Source of the DNA: Nonomuraea basaltis
Lineage (GTDB): Bacteria > Actinomycetota > Actinomycetes > Streptosporangiales > Streptosporangiaceae
Length of the DNA stretch: 64,000 nucleotides
Direction of reading: 5' to 3'
Assembly: GCF_005893125.1 (NCBI RefSeq)
Contig: NZ_VCJS01000018.1
Coordinates: forward strand, 1 to 64,000
The notes under the pieces are model-generated. The model made no database searches, had not been told where the DNA came from, and saw nothing but the letters and a program-made list of their open reading frames with translations. Numbering within the stretch: position 1 is the stretch's first letter; each line of letters opens with the position of its first letter. Below are positions 27,583 to 35,494 of the stretch, piece by piece. The position numbers and the translations under genes were made by a program.

Positions 27583-28725
27583 CTAGGTGGCCGAGACGAT
27601 GGCGATGCCCAGGCACATCTCGTCGCTGGTCCCGTCGCCCCACACCACGTACCGGGGCGGCAGCTTCTGCAGCTGCGGCAGCAGGGCGCGCAGGCCGGCG
27701 TCGTGCGTGCACGTCACCCGTACGACGTCGCCCTTCTTGACCTGGACGGGCTCGGGCAGCAGCTGCAGCGACTGGTCGTCGAAGTTGTAGTTCGGCACGT
27801 CCAGGAGCGTGCGGGCCTTCGAGGTGCCGGGGTTGAGCTCGACCTTGATGGCGCGGCCGAGCAGGTGCATGTGGCCGGCCAGAGCGTGCATGGTGGCGGG
27901 GCCCTCGACGGGCAGGTCACAGTGCTGGGTCGGGCCCGGTTTGGCCGGGCAGAACTCGGCGAGCTCGGTCACCTGCTCCGTGGCGTCGTCACCGAACCTG
28001 CTGCCGACGTCCTTCACGGCGGCGGTCCGGTCGCACAGCGGGCCGGACTCCTTCGGCGTGCAGGGCAGCTCGACCGGCGCGGGGAACAGCGCGGTCTCCA
28101 GCGGCGTCAGCTGCTGGTCGGTGAGCCGCAGCCGGATCCCGGAGCGGTCGGTGCCCGGCTTGCCCTCGACGCCCAGCAGGTTGTAATGGACCTGCATGAC
28201 GAGCCGGCTGCCCGGCGGCAGGTCGTAGCCGTACTTGGGGTCGAGGAGCGCCTCGTTCGTGCCCGGGGCCCAGTGGGCCACCCACGACGCCTCCTCGACG
28301 CCCGCGTCGCCGAAGCAGGTCCATCCCTGGCCGGGCGTTCCGGCGTCGAGCTCGGCGGCCCGCTTGGCCTGCTCGGGACCGAGCCTGAAGAAGATCGCGT
28401 GGTGGACGAGGTCGGTGTTCTGCGGCTGGAACTGGGCGCCGGTGAGGGACACCTGGCTGGCCAGCTTCGGGTCGATGAGGAAGCAGCGGTAGTCGTCCGT
28501 GCCGCCGTTGGGCGGCCCCGGCGTGTACGGCTCCGCCATCGTCAGGTTCACGAACCGTTCGCCCGCCCGCAGCGGGGACGCCGCCGGCGTGGACGTGGTG
28601 GCGTGGCCGGAGTGGCCGGGCGGTGTGGCGTGACCCGAATGGGCGGCCGGGGAAGCGGTGCTCCCACATGCGGCAAGCAGGACGACCGCGACGAGTAAGG
28701 CGACCGCCTGGGCAAGTCGATTCAT
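27583..28725 (-). CDS. copper type II monooxygenase-like (PHM/DBH fold) lipoprotein
   Basis: 380 aa from ATG 28725, chosen because the signal peptide starts there. The lipobox is LAAC, followed by a His/Ser/Thr/Pro linker with two GHSGHAT-type repeats. All six copper ligands of peptidylglycine alpha-hydroxylating monooxygenase can be matched: CuH His108/His109 (LVHHAIFF) and His180 (QVHYN), and CuM His285/His287 (GHMHLLGR) and Met370 (DEMCLGIAI). The two beta-sandwich halves are thus complete. Expected reaction: ascorbate- and O2-dependent C-H hydroxylation outside the cell. The substrate is unknown and no partner gene is adjacent. The His-rich linker could collect copper. Confidence 0.82.
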   Translation of the reverse strand: MNRLAQAVALLVAVVLLAACGSTASPAAHSGHATPPGHSGHATTSTPAASPLRAGERFVNLTMAEPYTPGPPNGGTDDYRCFLIDPKLASQVSLTGAQFQPQNTDLVHHAIFFRLGPEQAKRAAELDAGTPGQGWTCFGDAGVEEASWVAHWAPGTNEALLDPKYGYDLPPGSRLVMQVHYNLLGVEGKPGTDRSGIRLRLTDQQLTPLETALFPAPVELPCTPKESGPLCDRTAAVKDVGSRFGDDATEQVTELAEFCPAKPGPTQHCDLPVEGPATMHALAGHMHLLGRAIKVELNPGTSKARTLLDVPNYNFDDQSLQLLPEPVQVKKGDVVRVTCTHDAGLRALLPQLQKLPPRYVVWGDGTSDEMCLGIAIVSAT

Positions 28726-28939
28726 GGAATCAACACTCGCGCGATGACTGCCGCCGGACATCCTTCCTCAGGACGTTTCCGCTCGTCCGCTGGGATGACC
28801 CGCGTCTCTGACCTCAGTCGTGTTCGACTTTATGCCTCCCATACCGAACGTCCGGCCTTATCATCCGCTAAGGGCTTCTTGGGGATTTGTCCGTGAGGGG
28901 ATCTCATGACCGAGGATGGGTCGGTTCCTTATTGGCTGA

Positions 28940-29134
28940 TCAAATCCCAAGCTGCACGCTGAAATCACAGCTGCGATGCAACCTCTCATCTATGAGATCA
29001 GAGAACTCAAAGAGATGGGAGAGATCAAAGCGGGCGCCGAGGCGTTCGACGGCAGGGGCCAGCGCCGCGACCTCATCACCCACAGCATCGGACCAGATGG
29101 CGGCCGCGTGCAGCGCGCGGCCGGCTTGCTCCAT
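28940..29134 (-). CDS. possible small protein downstream of the toxin-immunity cluster
   Basis: 64 aa from ATG 29134. The amphipathic sequence AAIWSDAVGDEVAALAPAVE, then LGARFDLSHLFEFSDLIDER, looks protein-like, and the open frame continues upstream past the ATG without a start codon. It could be a degraded second immunity protein or a small true gene following the HEAT-like protein. No Shine-Dalgarno is seen. The flanking 28726-28939 stretch (the copper protein's leader side) shows nothing else. Confidence 0.3.
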   Translation of the reverse strand: MEQAGRALHAAAIWSDAVGDEVAALAPAVERLGARFDLSHLFEFSDLIDERLHRSCDFSVQLGI

Positions 29135-29184
29135 GAGCAGGGCGGCCTCCGTCGCGCGGCCGCCCTGATGAATGCCGAGTGGCG

Positions 29185-29871
29185 CTAGCCGGTTCCGTCC
29201 TCGCGCAGTTCGCTCAGCCGCTGCTGGGCGAACGAGCGGATCTCCTCTTCCTCGACCATGGCCGCGTGCTCCAGGAGGTTCGTATCCTCCTTGTCGGACA
29301 GGCTCGCTGCGGCCGCCGCGGCGAACAGCCTGGTCACCGGGTCGCCTTCTTCCAGCCGGATGACAATGCCGGGCAGGTCGGGCTCCTCGGTGTCCTGTAG
29401 GATCAGCCACTCGGTCAGTTCCTTGATCTGACCGGAGGGCAGGGATGACGCCCCCGCCTCAAGCTGATCGACCGAGGCCTCGGACAGGAAATCGAGGACC
29501 TTCCAGCGGACGGCGCTCTCGGGGTCCCGGCTCAGGTTCATGACCTGCGCGATGATCGGCCCGTGCCGCTCGTCGGCGATCTCCAGCACCACTGCTATCG
29601 CGTCGTATCGCACAGTGCGGATCGGGCTGGACAGGAGGGGCGGGACCTCGTCCATCAGCGGCGCGGCGAGTTCGGCCAGCTCCGAAAGCAACCAGGTCGC
29701 CGTCGGCAGGATCCGGTCATCGCCACTGTGGAGCAGTCTGGTGAGCTTCTCGACGGGGTATCCCGCGTACAGCTCGCTGAGCAGGTCGTTGGCCGCCGAG
29801 CCCACGAGGTCGCCGTCGGCCGGATGCGCAAGGATGCGCTCGATCAGATCCTCGCCTGCTTGCGTCTGCAT
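29185..29871 (-). CDS. HEAT-like repeat protein, candidate immunity protein
   Basis: 228 aa from ATG 29871, with AGGAGG 13 nt upstream inside the end of the toxin gene. It consists of paired helices of about 30-40 residues: LVGSAANDLLSELYAGYPVE, ILPTATWLLSELAELAAPLM, TVRYDAIAVVLEIADERHGP, ESAVRWKVLDFLSEASVDQL and RLFAAAAAASLSDKED. This is a HEAT/armadillo-like solenoid, very acidic overall. It starts five nt after the toxin stop, so it is co-transcribed with it. The position and acidic solenoid character are typical of immunity proteins that bind a basic nuclease toxin. The immunity role is inferred. Confidence 0.75.
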   Translation of the reverse strand: MQTQAGEDLIERILAHPADGDLVGSAANDLLSELYAGYPVEKLTRLLHSGDDRILPTATWLLSELAELAAPLMDEVPPLLSSPIRTVRYDAIAVVLEIADERHGPIIAQVMNLSRDPESAVRWKVLDFLSEASVDQLEAGASSLPSGQIKELTEWLILQDTEEPDLPGIVIRLEEGDPVTRLFAAAAAASLSDKEDTNLLEHAAMVEEEEIRSFAQQRLSELREDGTG

Positions 29872-29876
29872 CGGCT

Positions 29877-30992
29877 CTACCACCTCCTGGTCTTCTTCTG
29901 CTGCTCCCACTCGGCATCAGTGGGATAGCGGTCGGCGCTGGCTTGTGAGCCCCCGTTGTACGTGCCACTGCTGGACGAGGTGGGCGGCACGTCCGCGTCG
30001 TACTGCTTTCGCCGTATGCTGTCTTTGAGCTCTCTGAGAGCCTTCTCTTCCCTTCTGATCCGCTCCGCGTGCCCGACCTCGTAGCCCTTTCTCTCTTCCT
30101 CTCTCTTCCTCGCCTTGATGCTCTTCTCGAGCTTAGCTTGGGCTTCCTTCGCCTGCTTCTCCGTCATGCCCCTGGCGCTGTTGAGCGGATCACCGTGGAT
30201 TCTTCCGTCATGGCGTGAGCCATTGTTCGAGTTCTGAGAGAAGAAGCCGCCGCCCCTTCTGCGGCCGCCGTCGTCACCCCCGCGGCCGTTGCCTCTGTTG
30301 TTGTTCCTCCTGTTGTTGCGGCCCATCTGGACGATGCCGTCCTTGAGGGACCGAGGTCCGGACGGATTCCGCAAGCCTGAGGGCCGCAAGGGGATTCCGC
30401 CACGAGGGCCGGCGGCGAGCGCAGGACTGCCGGGGCCCATCGGGCGCTTCAGGCCCGCCGAGACGCGGTGCATTGGGTCGCTCACATATTTGGCCAATAG
30501 CCGACGAATCTCGTTGTTGACGGCATCACCGCCCGCACGCTGTGCCCCTCCTATGGCACCGCGGGTGAGCTTCATACGCGCGTAGGCAGCCGTCACGCCC
30601 GCGACACCGCCGACCGCCAGCGCTTTCAGGACAAAGGCCAGTGCGGCCGCGGCCTGCGTGCCCGTGACCACCTTCACCGCGCTCACGATGGAGGCCGTGC
30701 CGTCCAGCAGCACCGGCGCGTACTTCGCCGCCGCCGCGGCCTGGGCGAGGTGGCCGCCGTCACCGCCCACCTTGTTCCAATGGCTCGTCAGAGCCGTGGC
30801 CGACTCGCCCCGATAGGCCTGCTGCGTCCTGCGTACCGACGTGTCTGCCTCCACGGCCGCAGGCTGCGCCCCGGCGTTCACGATGCGCCAGGCGGCGGCG
30901 TCCTTCTTGATCTCCTCCTCGTTGATGTTCGGGTAGTGCACACCGAGCATCCCCAAGAACCCGTTCAGTTCGGGCGGGAGCATCAGGCCCAT
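29877..30992 (-). CDS. type VII-style polymorphic toxin (WXG100-like N-terminus, Ntox28-like C-terminus)
   Basis: 371 aa from ATG 30992, which overlaps the stop of the upstream small gene. The N-terminus MGLMLPPELNGFLGMLGVHY, then AAAWRIVNAGAQPAA and ALTSHWNKVGGDGGHL, is the helical CpnT/WXG100_2-like export domain. A hydrophobic helix pair (VLLDGTASIVSAVKVVTG and AALAFVLKALAVGGVAGV) follows, then a basic Asn/Arg/Gly-rich linker (NNRRNNNRGNGRGG). The C-terminal 120 residues, with GRIHGDPLNSARGMTEKQAK, LEKSIKARKREEERKG and GHAERIRREEKALREL, resemble polymorphic toxin type 28 (a putative RNase) by pattern. A HEAT-like immunity candidate follows directly. The toxin family name is from memory. 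Confidence 0.65.
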   Translation of the reverse strand: MGLMLPPELNGFLGMLGVHYPNINEEEIKKDAAAWRIVNAGAQPAAVEADTSVRRTQQAYRGESATALTSHWNKVGGDGGHLAQAAAAAKYAPVLLDGTASIVSAVKVVTGTQAAAALAFVLKALAVGGVAGVTAAYARMKLTRGAIGGAQRAGGDAVNNEIRRLLAKYVSDPMHRVSAGLKRPMGPGSPALAAGPRGGIPLRPSGLRNPSGPRSLKDGIVQMGRNNRRNNNRGNGRGGDDGGRRRGGGFFSQNSNNGSRHDGRIHGDPLNSARGMTEKQAKEAQAKLEKSIKARKREEERKGYEVGHAERIRREEKALRELKDSIRRKQYDADVPPTSSSSGTYNGGSQASADRYPTDAEWEQQKKTRRW

Positions 30993-31297
30993 GTGATACC
31001 GCCGACGTCCTCGGCGTTGAAGTCTTCCGTGTCGCGCGCGTTCCTGGCCACGCCCGTCAGGCCCTGGCCCGTGCCGTCGAGTTCCCCCGAGACTCCGGTG
31101 AGCGCCGTCAGCGAGACCTGGGTGCACGCGGCGTACGCGGCGGCGAACGTGCCGAACAGCCCGTCGTCGCCCCATGACAATGAGCCGTACCCTCGTTCAC
31201 TGAGCCGCTGTAACGCCGCGTCGTAGACCGTCCTCTGGTCGCCGACATTCGTGCCCTCGCGCCCCACCGCTCCCGAGGCGATTTCATACCCCGTCAT
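30983..31297 (-). CDS. WXG100-like small protein, partner of the toxin
   Basis: 104 aa from ATG 31297. Helical and about 100 aa long. GYGSLSWGDDGLFGTFAAAY contains a W-G-D/D-G element in the centre, the position of the WXG turn of ESAT-6-like proteins. The second half VSLTALTGVSGELDGTGQGL is the second helix. It immediately precedes and overlaps the toxin gene by ten nt, as in type VII substrate pairs in which a small helical partner co-exports the toxin. No strong Shine-Dalgarno is seen. It is divergent from the YbaB-like genes. Confidence 0.6.
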   Translation of the reverse strand: MTGYEIASGAVGREGTNVGDQRTVYDAALQRLSERGYGSLSWGDDGLFGTFAAAYAACTQVSLTALTGVSGELDGTGQGLTGVARNARDTEDFNAEDVGGITWA

Positions 31298-31434
31298 GCC
31301 AAGTGACGATATCGCGACATAATATGACCCACGCAACACATCCTGTTCATGAGACACACATCTCACTGTCAAGATCGTTAAGGATCCGTCCACACTGGGC
31401 GACTCTGCCCGCTCTCTGACCGACGGAGGTCTAC

Positions 31435-31824
31435 ATGCGGTCACCTGCGCCGGAAGACGACGCCGAATACCTGGCCCAGTACATCGCCCAGAGCCGCCAG
31501 ATCATGCGCGACCTGAAGGCGGCGCGGGCCGCCATCCAACAGGTGGAGGGCCGGGCCGAGAGTGATGACGGGCTGGTTCAGGCGTCCGCCGACGGCATGA
31601 GCGGCCCCACTCGCTTGCGCATCGACCCGCGAGCGCTGCGACTCGGCGAGGCGGCGCTCGGCAAGAAGGTGGCGGCGGTGCTCCAGGCGGCGCAGGACGA
31701 CGCGGGCCGCCAGGCGCAGGAGATCGCCGGCAGGGCCGCGGCCAGGAGCGCGGCCCTGCCGGAGCCGCTCGACGAGACGTTCGTGCGCCAGCGGGTCGAG
31801 CAGGTGACCCGCGATCTTCTTTAG
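31435..31824 (+). CDS. YbaB/EbfC family nucleoid-associated-like protein (first copy)
   Basis: 129 aa from ATG 31435 (GGAGG seven nt upstream). A long N-terminal helix, AQSRQIMRDLKAARAAIQQV, is followed by the strand set DDGLVQASADGMSGPTRLRI and DPRALRLGEAALGKKVAAVL, then a C-terminal helix. This is the YbaB dimer fold (PF02575). In actinomycetes such genes often sit next to WXG100-type secretion genes. Here it is divergent from the toxin cluster and is followed 13 nt later by a second copy, suggesting a link to regulation or folding of the cluster. Confidence 0.8.
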   Translation: MRSPAPEDDAEYLAQYIAQSRQIMRDLKAARAAIQQVEGRAESDDGLVQASADGMSGPTRLRIDPRALRLGEAALGKKVAAVLQAAQDDAGRQAQEIAGRAAARSAALPEPLDETFVRQRVEQVTRDLL

Positions 31825-31837
31825 GCTGGAGGCAAGC

Positions 31838-32218
31838 TTGTTCGGCCCGAACATCGACCCTGCCAACATCAGGGACCAGGATCTCGACGAGTCCGTCCGC
31901 GAGGGCGAGCGGATGCTGGCCTGGCTGGAGACGGCGCGGGAGGACCTCGACAAGATAGTCGGCACCGGTGCGGGGCCGTCCGGCCAGGTCAAGGCGAGCG
32001 TAGACCCGAACGGCCGCGTCCTCGACATCGCGTACGGCCCCCGCGCTCTGCGGCTGGGCAGCAGGGACCTGGCCGACGAGACGCTCGCGGCGGTGCGGGC
32101 GGCGAGCGCGGACGCCGAGCGGCAGGCCCATGACCTGATGCGGGAGGCCCTGCCAGGCTACGACCCGGCCGCGGCGAAAGCCGAGTTCGAACGCCTGGTG
32201 AACGGCACGTGGGACTGA
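31838..32218 (+). CDS. YbaB/EbfC family nucleoid-associated-like protein (second copy)
   Basis: 126 aa from TTG 31838, chosen because GGAGG lies eight nt upstream. The same architecture as the preceding gene is seen: ESVREGERMLAWLETAREDL, GQVKASVDPNGRVLDIAYGP and RALRLGSRDLADETLAAVRA. Shared positions (V-K/Q-A-S, D-P, RALRLG) show that the two genes are divergent paralogues that may form a heterodimer. The C-terminus ends RLVNGTWD. It stops four nt before the convergent histidine kinase gene ends. Confidence 0.82.
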   Translation: MFGPNIDPANIRDQDLDESVREGERMLAWLETAREDLDKIVGTGAGPSGQVKASVDPNGRVLDIAYGPRALRLGSRDLADETLAAVRAASADAERQAHDLMREALPGYDPAAAKAEFERLVNGTWD

Positions 32219-32222
32219 CCGG

Positions 32223-33311
32223 TCAGCTCGTGGGAAGGCTCGCCTCCACACGGAAGCCGCCGTCCTCCTCCTGACGGGCCTCCACCGCGCCGCCGACCAG
32301 TTCCACGAGCTGCCGCAGGCCGAGCAGTCCCATGCCGGGACCGGGACCGGGGACGGCGGCCCAGGCCCCCGGCAGCCCGGGACCGTTGCTGACGCTGATC
32401 CGGACCGATCCGGGGAGATGACGCACCAGCACCCGCACGTCCGCCCCGGGCGCGTGCTTGCCGACGTTGGCGAGGGCCTCCTGAACCACCAGGTACGCCG
32501 TACGCCCCACGACACCAGGGACAGGCTCCGGCGTGCCGTCCACCGCCAGTTCCACCGAGATGCCCGCACAGGCCGACTCGGTGAGCAGCGGACGCAGGTC
32601 CGGCAAGGGCAGCCCCAGGTCGAACCCCTCCCCGGTGCCGCGCCGCAGCAACGCCACCATGTGACGCAGCTCGTCCAGCGCCGCGCACCCCGTCGCGCGT
32701 AACTCCTCGGCCGCCGCCCTGGCGCGCTCGTCGTCCGAGGCCACGGCCAGCACCCCGGCCTGGAGCACGATCCGGCTCACGCGATGGGTGACCACGTCGT
32801 GCAGCTCGCCCGCCAGCCGCTCCCGCTCCACCCGCTGCGACCGTTCGACCAGCTGGCGGTCGAGCCGTTCCCTGACGGCCACGTACCTGCCATAAAGGGC
32901 CGCGAAGGCGATCGCCGCCTCGGTGCGCAAGACCAGCGGCAGCCAGTCGGCGAGGGACAGCGCGGCCAGGGCGAGGACGATCACCGGCAACCACTGCGGG
33001 ACCCCGAGATGCCGCTCCGCCGCGTACGCCATCGCGCCGTAGACGGCGAAGGCGCAGGCAGGCGGCCAGATGAGCACGTCGCCGGGCAGCGGCGCGGCGG
33101 ACGGGGCGAGCACCTGGAGCGCCAGCAGGGCGATCGCCGTGCCGGCGGTGATCCAGGCGACGGTGAGCGGCGCCCTGCGCATCCAGAGCACCGGCAGCGC
33201 CGCCGCCAGCAGGATCACCAGGACCGGGCCCGAGTAGCCGGTCGCCAGCGTCAAGCCCTCCGCGACCAGGACCGCGACCGCGTCGGCAGGTCGCGGTCGG
33301 GCACGGTCCAC
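32223..33311 (-). CDS. sensor histidine kinase (HisKA_3 family), orphan
   Basis: 362 aa from GTG 33311. About five N-terminal membrane helices (18-135) with short loops act as the sensor. The H-box RERLAGELHDVVTHRVS carries the phospho-acceptor His171. The N-box is VVQEALANVGKHAPGADVRV, the D/G region is ISVSNGPG and the G-box is PGPGMGLLGLRQLVELVGG. This is a NarL-type kinase resembling DesK/LiaS. No response regulator is adjacent (YbaB genes on one side, a glycoside hydrolase on the other), so its partner lies elsewhere or has been lost. Likely stimulus is membrane-related, since there is no extracellular domain. Confidence 0.92.
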   Translation of the reverse strand: MDRARPRPADAVAVLVAEGLTLATGYSGPVLVILLAAALPVLWMRRAPLTVAWITAGTAIALLALQVLAPSAAPLPGDVLIWPPACAFAVYGAMAYAAERHLGVPQWLPVIVLALAALSLADWLPLVLRTEAAIAFAALYGRYVAVRERLDRQLVERSQRVERERLAGELHDVVTHRVSRIVLQAGVLAVASDDERARAAAEELRATGCAALDELRHMVALLRRGTGEGFDLGLPLPDLRPLLTESACAGISVELAVDGTPEPVPGVVGRTAYLVVQEALANVGKHAPGADVRVLVRHLPGSVRISVSNGPGLPGAWAAVPGPGPGMGLLGLRQLVELVGGAVEARQEEDGGFRVEASLPTS

Positions 33312-33362
33312 GCGTTCATCGTACGATCGCCCGCCCGGCCTGCCCAGCCTCCGCCGGACGGC

Positions 33363-35306
33363 TCAGACCTTCGTGATGCGGACCGCGTCTGCGATGACAT
33401 AGCCGGTCGCGGAGGTCCAGCGGCTCACGCCGACCACGTTATAAGTCCCGGCCGCCAAGGCATACGTGCCCAGCACCCGCCACTGCCCTCCGCCCGACCG
33501 CTGATCCACGGTGACGGTCTGGCTGCCGCCCGACGCGGCCACGATGTACGGCGTCGCACTGTTATAGCCGGAGTTGGCCGGATACCACACCTCCACCTGA
33601 TAGTTGCCCGCGCTCGGAATGGCCGCCTGGAACCAGGCGGGATCGCTGGCCGAGACCGGGCCGGCGAAGCGGTAGTCGGTGCCGTGCAGCTGCGCCGAGT
33701 ACGTGGAGGTGCCCCACTCCGCGCCGGCCGTGAAGCCGGATCCGGCGTTGTCGATCACTACGCTGAACGAGCCGCCCGGCGCCCCCGCGACCTTGCCCGC
33801 GCTCGGCGCGCTCTCCTGGTGCGTCCTGTTGAGCGTGGTCACGAAGTACGTCTGCGTCCCACTGGCCGTCGTGTCCGTGAACGTCTTCTGCCTGGTGGTC
33901 GTGATCAGGTTGCGGGCGTCGGCGAGGAAGCACGGGTCGGCCGCGGACTGGGCGCCGGCGACGCGGTAGACCGCGTACGACGTGCCCGAGCCCGTCCAGG
34001 AGAGCTGGACGCCGTTCGAGACCTGGGTGGCGGAGGTGATCGCGGGCGCGGCCGGGGCGGCTGCCGAACCGCGGGCGGGCAGCAGCGCCGGCCTGCTGTA
34101 GTGGGCGTTGACGAGCCTGGTGATCGCGCCGATCCGGTCGGCCTTGACGTCCTTGGCGCTGAAGTACACGTCGCCGGCGACCTCGGGGTGCTTCCTGTTG
34201 TCGTGCAGGTGGTCGCTGAGCTCGTCCGGGTCCTGCCAGGCGGCCTCCTGGCCGGAGGCGCCCGCGCGGTAGGCGGCCTGGCCGACGACGAGTTGCACGC
34301 CGGTGCCCCGTACCACGTCGGACCACCAGGCGGTGAGCACCTCGTAGGCGGCGGCGGAGAAGCCGATGTGCCAGTAGATCTGCGGCGCGATGTAGTCGAC
34401 CCAGCCCTGCTTCACCCACTGCCGGCTGTCGGCGTAGATGGCGTCGTACGACTGCAGGCCCGACGTCCGCGAGCCGAGCGGGTCGGTGCCGGCGTTGCGC
34501 CAGATGCCGAACGGGCTGATGCCGAAGGACACGTGCGGCTTCGCGGTGTGGATGCGCTGGCCGAGCTCGCGCACCAGAAGGTTGACGTTGTTGCGCCGCC
34601 AGTCGGCGATGTTGCCGAACGAGCCGCCGTACTGCTGGAAGGTGGCGGAGTCCGGGATGCTCTGGCCGCTCACCGGATAGGGGTAGAAGTAGTCGTCGAG
34701 GTGCACGCCGTCCACGTCGTAGCGGGCGACGGCGTCCATGATCGCGTCCTCGATGAAGTCGCGTACCTCCGGGATGCCCGGGTTGTAGTAGAGCTTGCCG
34801 CCGTAGGCGAAGCGCCAGCTCGGGTGCTGCCGCGCGGGGTGCGTGGAAACGAGCTTGGTGGGGTCGTCGTGGTTGGCGATCCGGTACGGGTTGAACCAGC
34901 CGTGGAACTCCAGGTTGCGGGCGTGGGCCTCGTTGACCATGAACGCCAGCGGGTCGTACCCGGGGTTGCCGCCCTGGGTGCCGGTCAGCCACTGTGACCA
35001 CGGTTCGTACGGCGAGGGCCAGAACGCGTCGGCCGTCGGCCTGATCTGCACGACCACGGCGTTCATCCGTTTCGCGACGGCCAGGTCCAGCCAGGCACGG
35101 AACTCGGCCTGCTGCGCCGACACGCTCAGCCCGGTGCGGCTGGGCCAGTCGATGTTCGCGACCGAGGAGATCCACATGGCCCTGAGCTGCCGCTTCGGGG
35201 TGGCGGGATCGGTGGTGCAGGCCGCGGCAGCGGTGGAGGTCGGGGCCACGATGCTGGCGATTAAGGCGAGGAGGGCCGCCAGGACAGTACGCAGAAGCGC
35301 GGTCAC
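33363..35306 (-). CDS. secreted GHL10-type glycosidase with Fn3 and golvesin-like C-terminal domain
   Basis: 647 aa from GTG 35306, which begins a good signal peptide; TTG 35342 is an alternative. The catalytic domain (about 40-360) has RAMWISSVANIDWPS, VVVQIRPTADAFWPS, FHGWFNPYRIAN, YDVDGVHLDDYFYPYP and YIAPQIYWHIGF, the signature of GHL10/DUF187 (PF02638). These enzymes are thought to cleave denuded peptidoglycan glycans. A fibronectin III-like segment (about 410-500) follows, then a 130-aa golvesin/Xly-like beta domain (GTDYRFAGPVSASDPAWFQA, ITKV end). That last domain is nearly the same as in the divergent amidase at 35495. Confidence 0.87.
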   Translation of the reverse strand: MTALLRTVLAALLALIASIVAPTSTAAAACTTDPATPKRQLRAMWISSVANIDWPSRTGLSVSAQQAEFRAWLDLAVAKRMNAVVVQIRPTADAFWPSPYEPWSQWLTGTQGGNPGYDPLAFMVNEAHARNLEFHGWFNPYRIANHDDPTKLVSTHPARQHPSWRFAYGGKLYYNPGIPEVRDFIEDAIMDAVARYDVDGVHLDDYFYPYPVSGQSIPDSATFQQYGGSFGNIADWRRNNVNLLVRELGQRIHTAKPHVSFGISPFGIWRNAGTDPLGSRTSGLQSYDAIYADSRQWVKQGWVDYIAPQIYWHIGFSAAAYEVLTAWWSDVVRGTGVQLVVGQAAYRAGASGQEAAWQDPDELSDHLHDNRKHPEVAGDVYFSAKDVKADRIGAITRLVNAHYSRPALLPARGSAAAPAAPAITSATQVSNGVQLSWTGSGTSYAVYRVAGAQSAADPCFLADARNLITTTRQKTFTDTTASGTQTYFVTTLNRTHQESAPSAGKVAGAPGGSFSVVIDNAGSGFTAGAEWGTSTYSAQLHGTDYRFAGPVSASDPAWFQAAIPSAGNYQVEVWYPANSGYNSATPYIVAASGGSQTVTVDQRSGGGQWRVLGTYALAAGTYNVVGVSRWTSATGYVIADAVRITKV

Positions 35307-35398
35307 GAAGGGAAGTTTCAGCGGAATCAGATCAAAGCGCAATAGTTTTCAGGCAGCCAATCCCAACAAGCATGGGGCGCGAGGCGCCGCGGAGGGCG

Positions 35399-35407
35399 GA
35401 AAGTTTC
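35399..35407. promoter_or_regulatory. GAAAGTTTC element between divergent wall-enzyme genes
   Basis: GAAAGTTTC (extended GAAAGTTTCAC) lies 87 nt before the amidase start and 92 nt before the GHL10 start. A degenerate copy, GGAAGTTTC, lies at 35311-35319, just upstream of the GHL10 start. Identical 11-mers precede the cellulase and the gene at 63951. Confidence 0.5.
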
Positions 35408-35422
35408 ACCCAACAGACAAGT

Positions 35423-35441
35423 AATGTCAATTATCGACATT
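35423..35441. promoter_or_regulatory. short inverted repeat upstream of the amidase
   Basis: AATGTC (35423-35428) and GACATT (35436-35441) form a perfect 6-bp inverted repeat in an AT-rich stretch, 53 nt before the amidase start. It could be an operator or overlap the promoter. Confidence 0.4.
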
Positions 35442-35494
35442 GAGTCAGAAAATGCCGTACGGTGCACCCGTCACCCTTGTACCGAGGAGCACTC

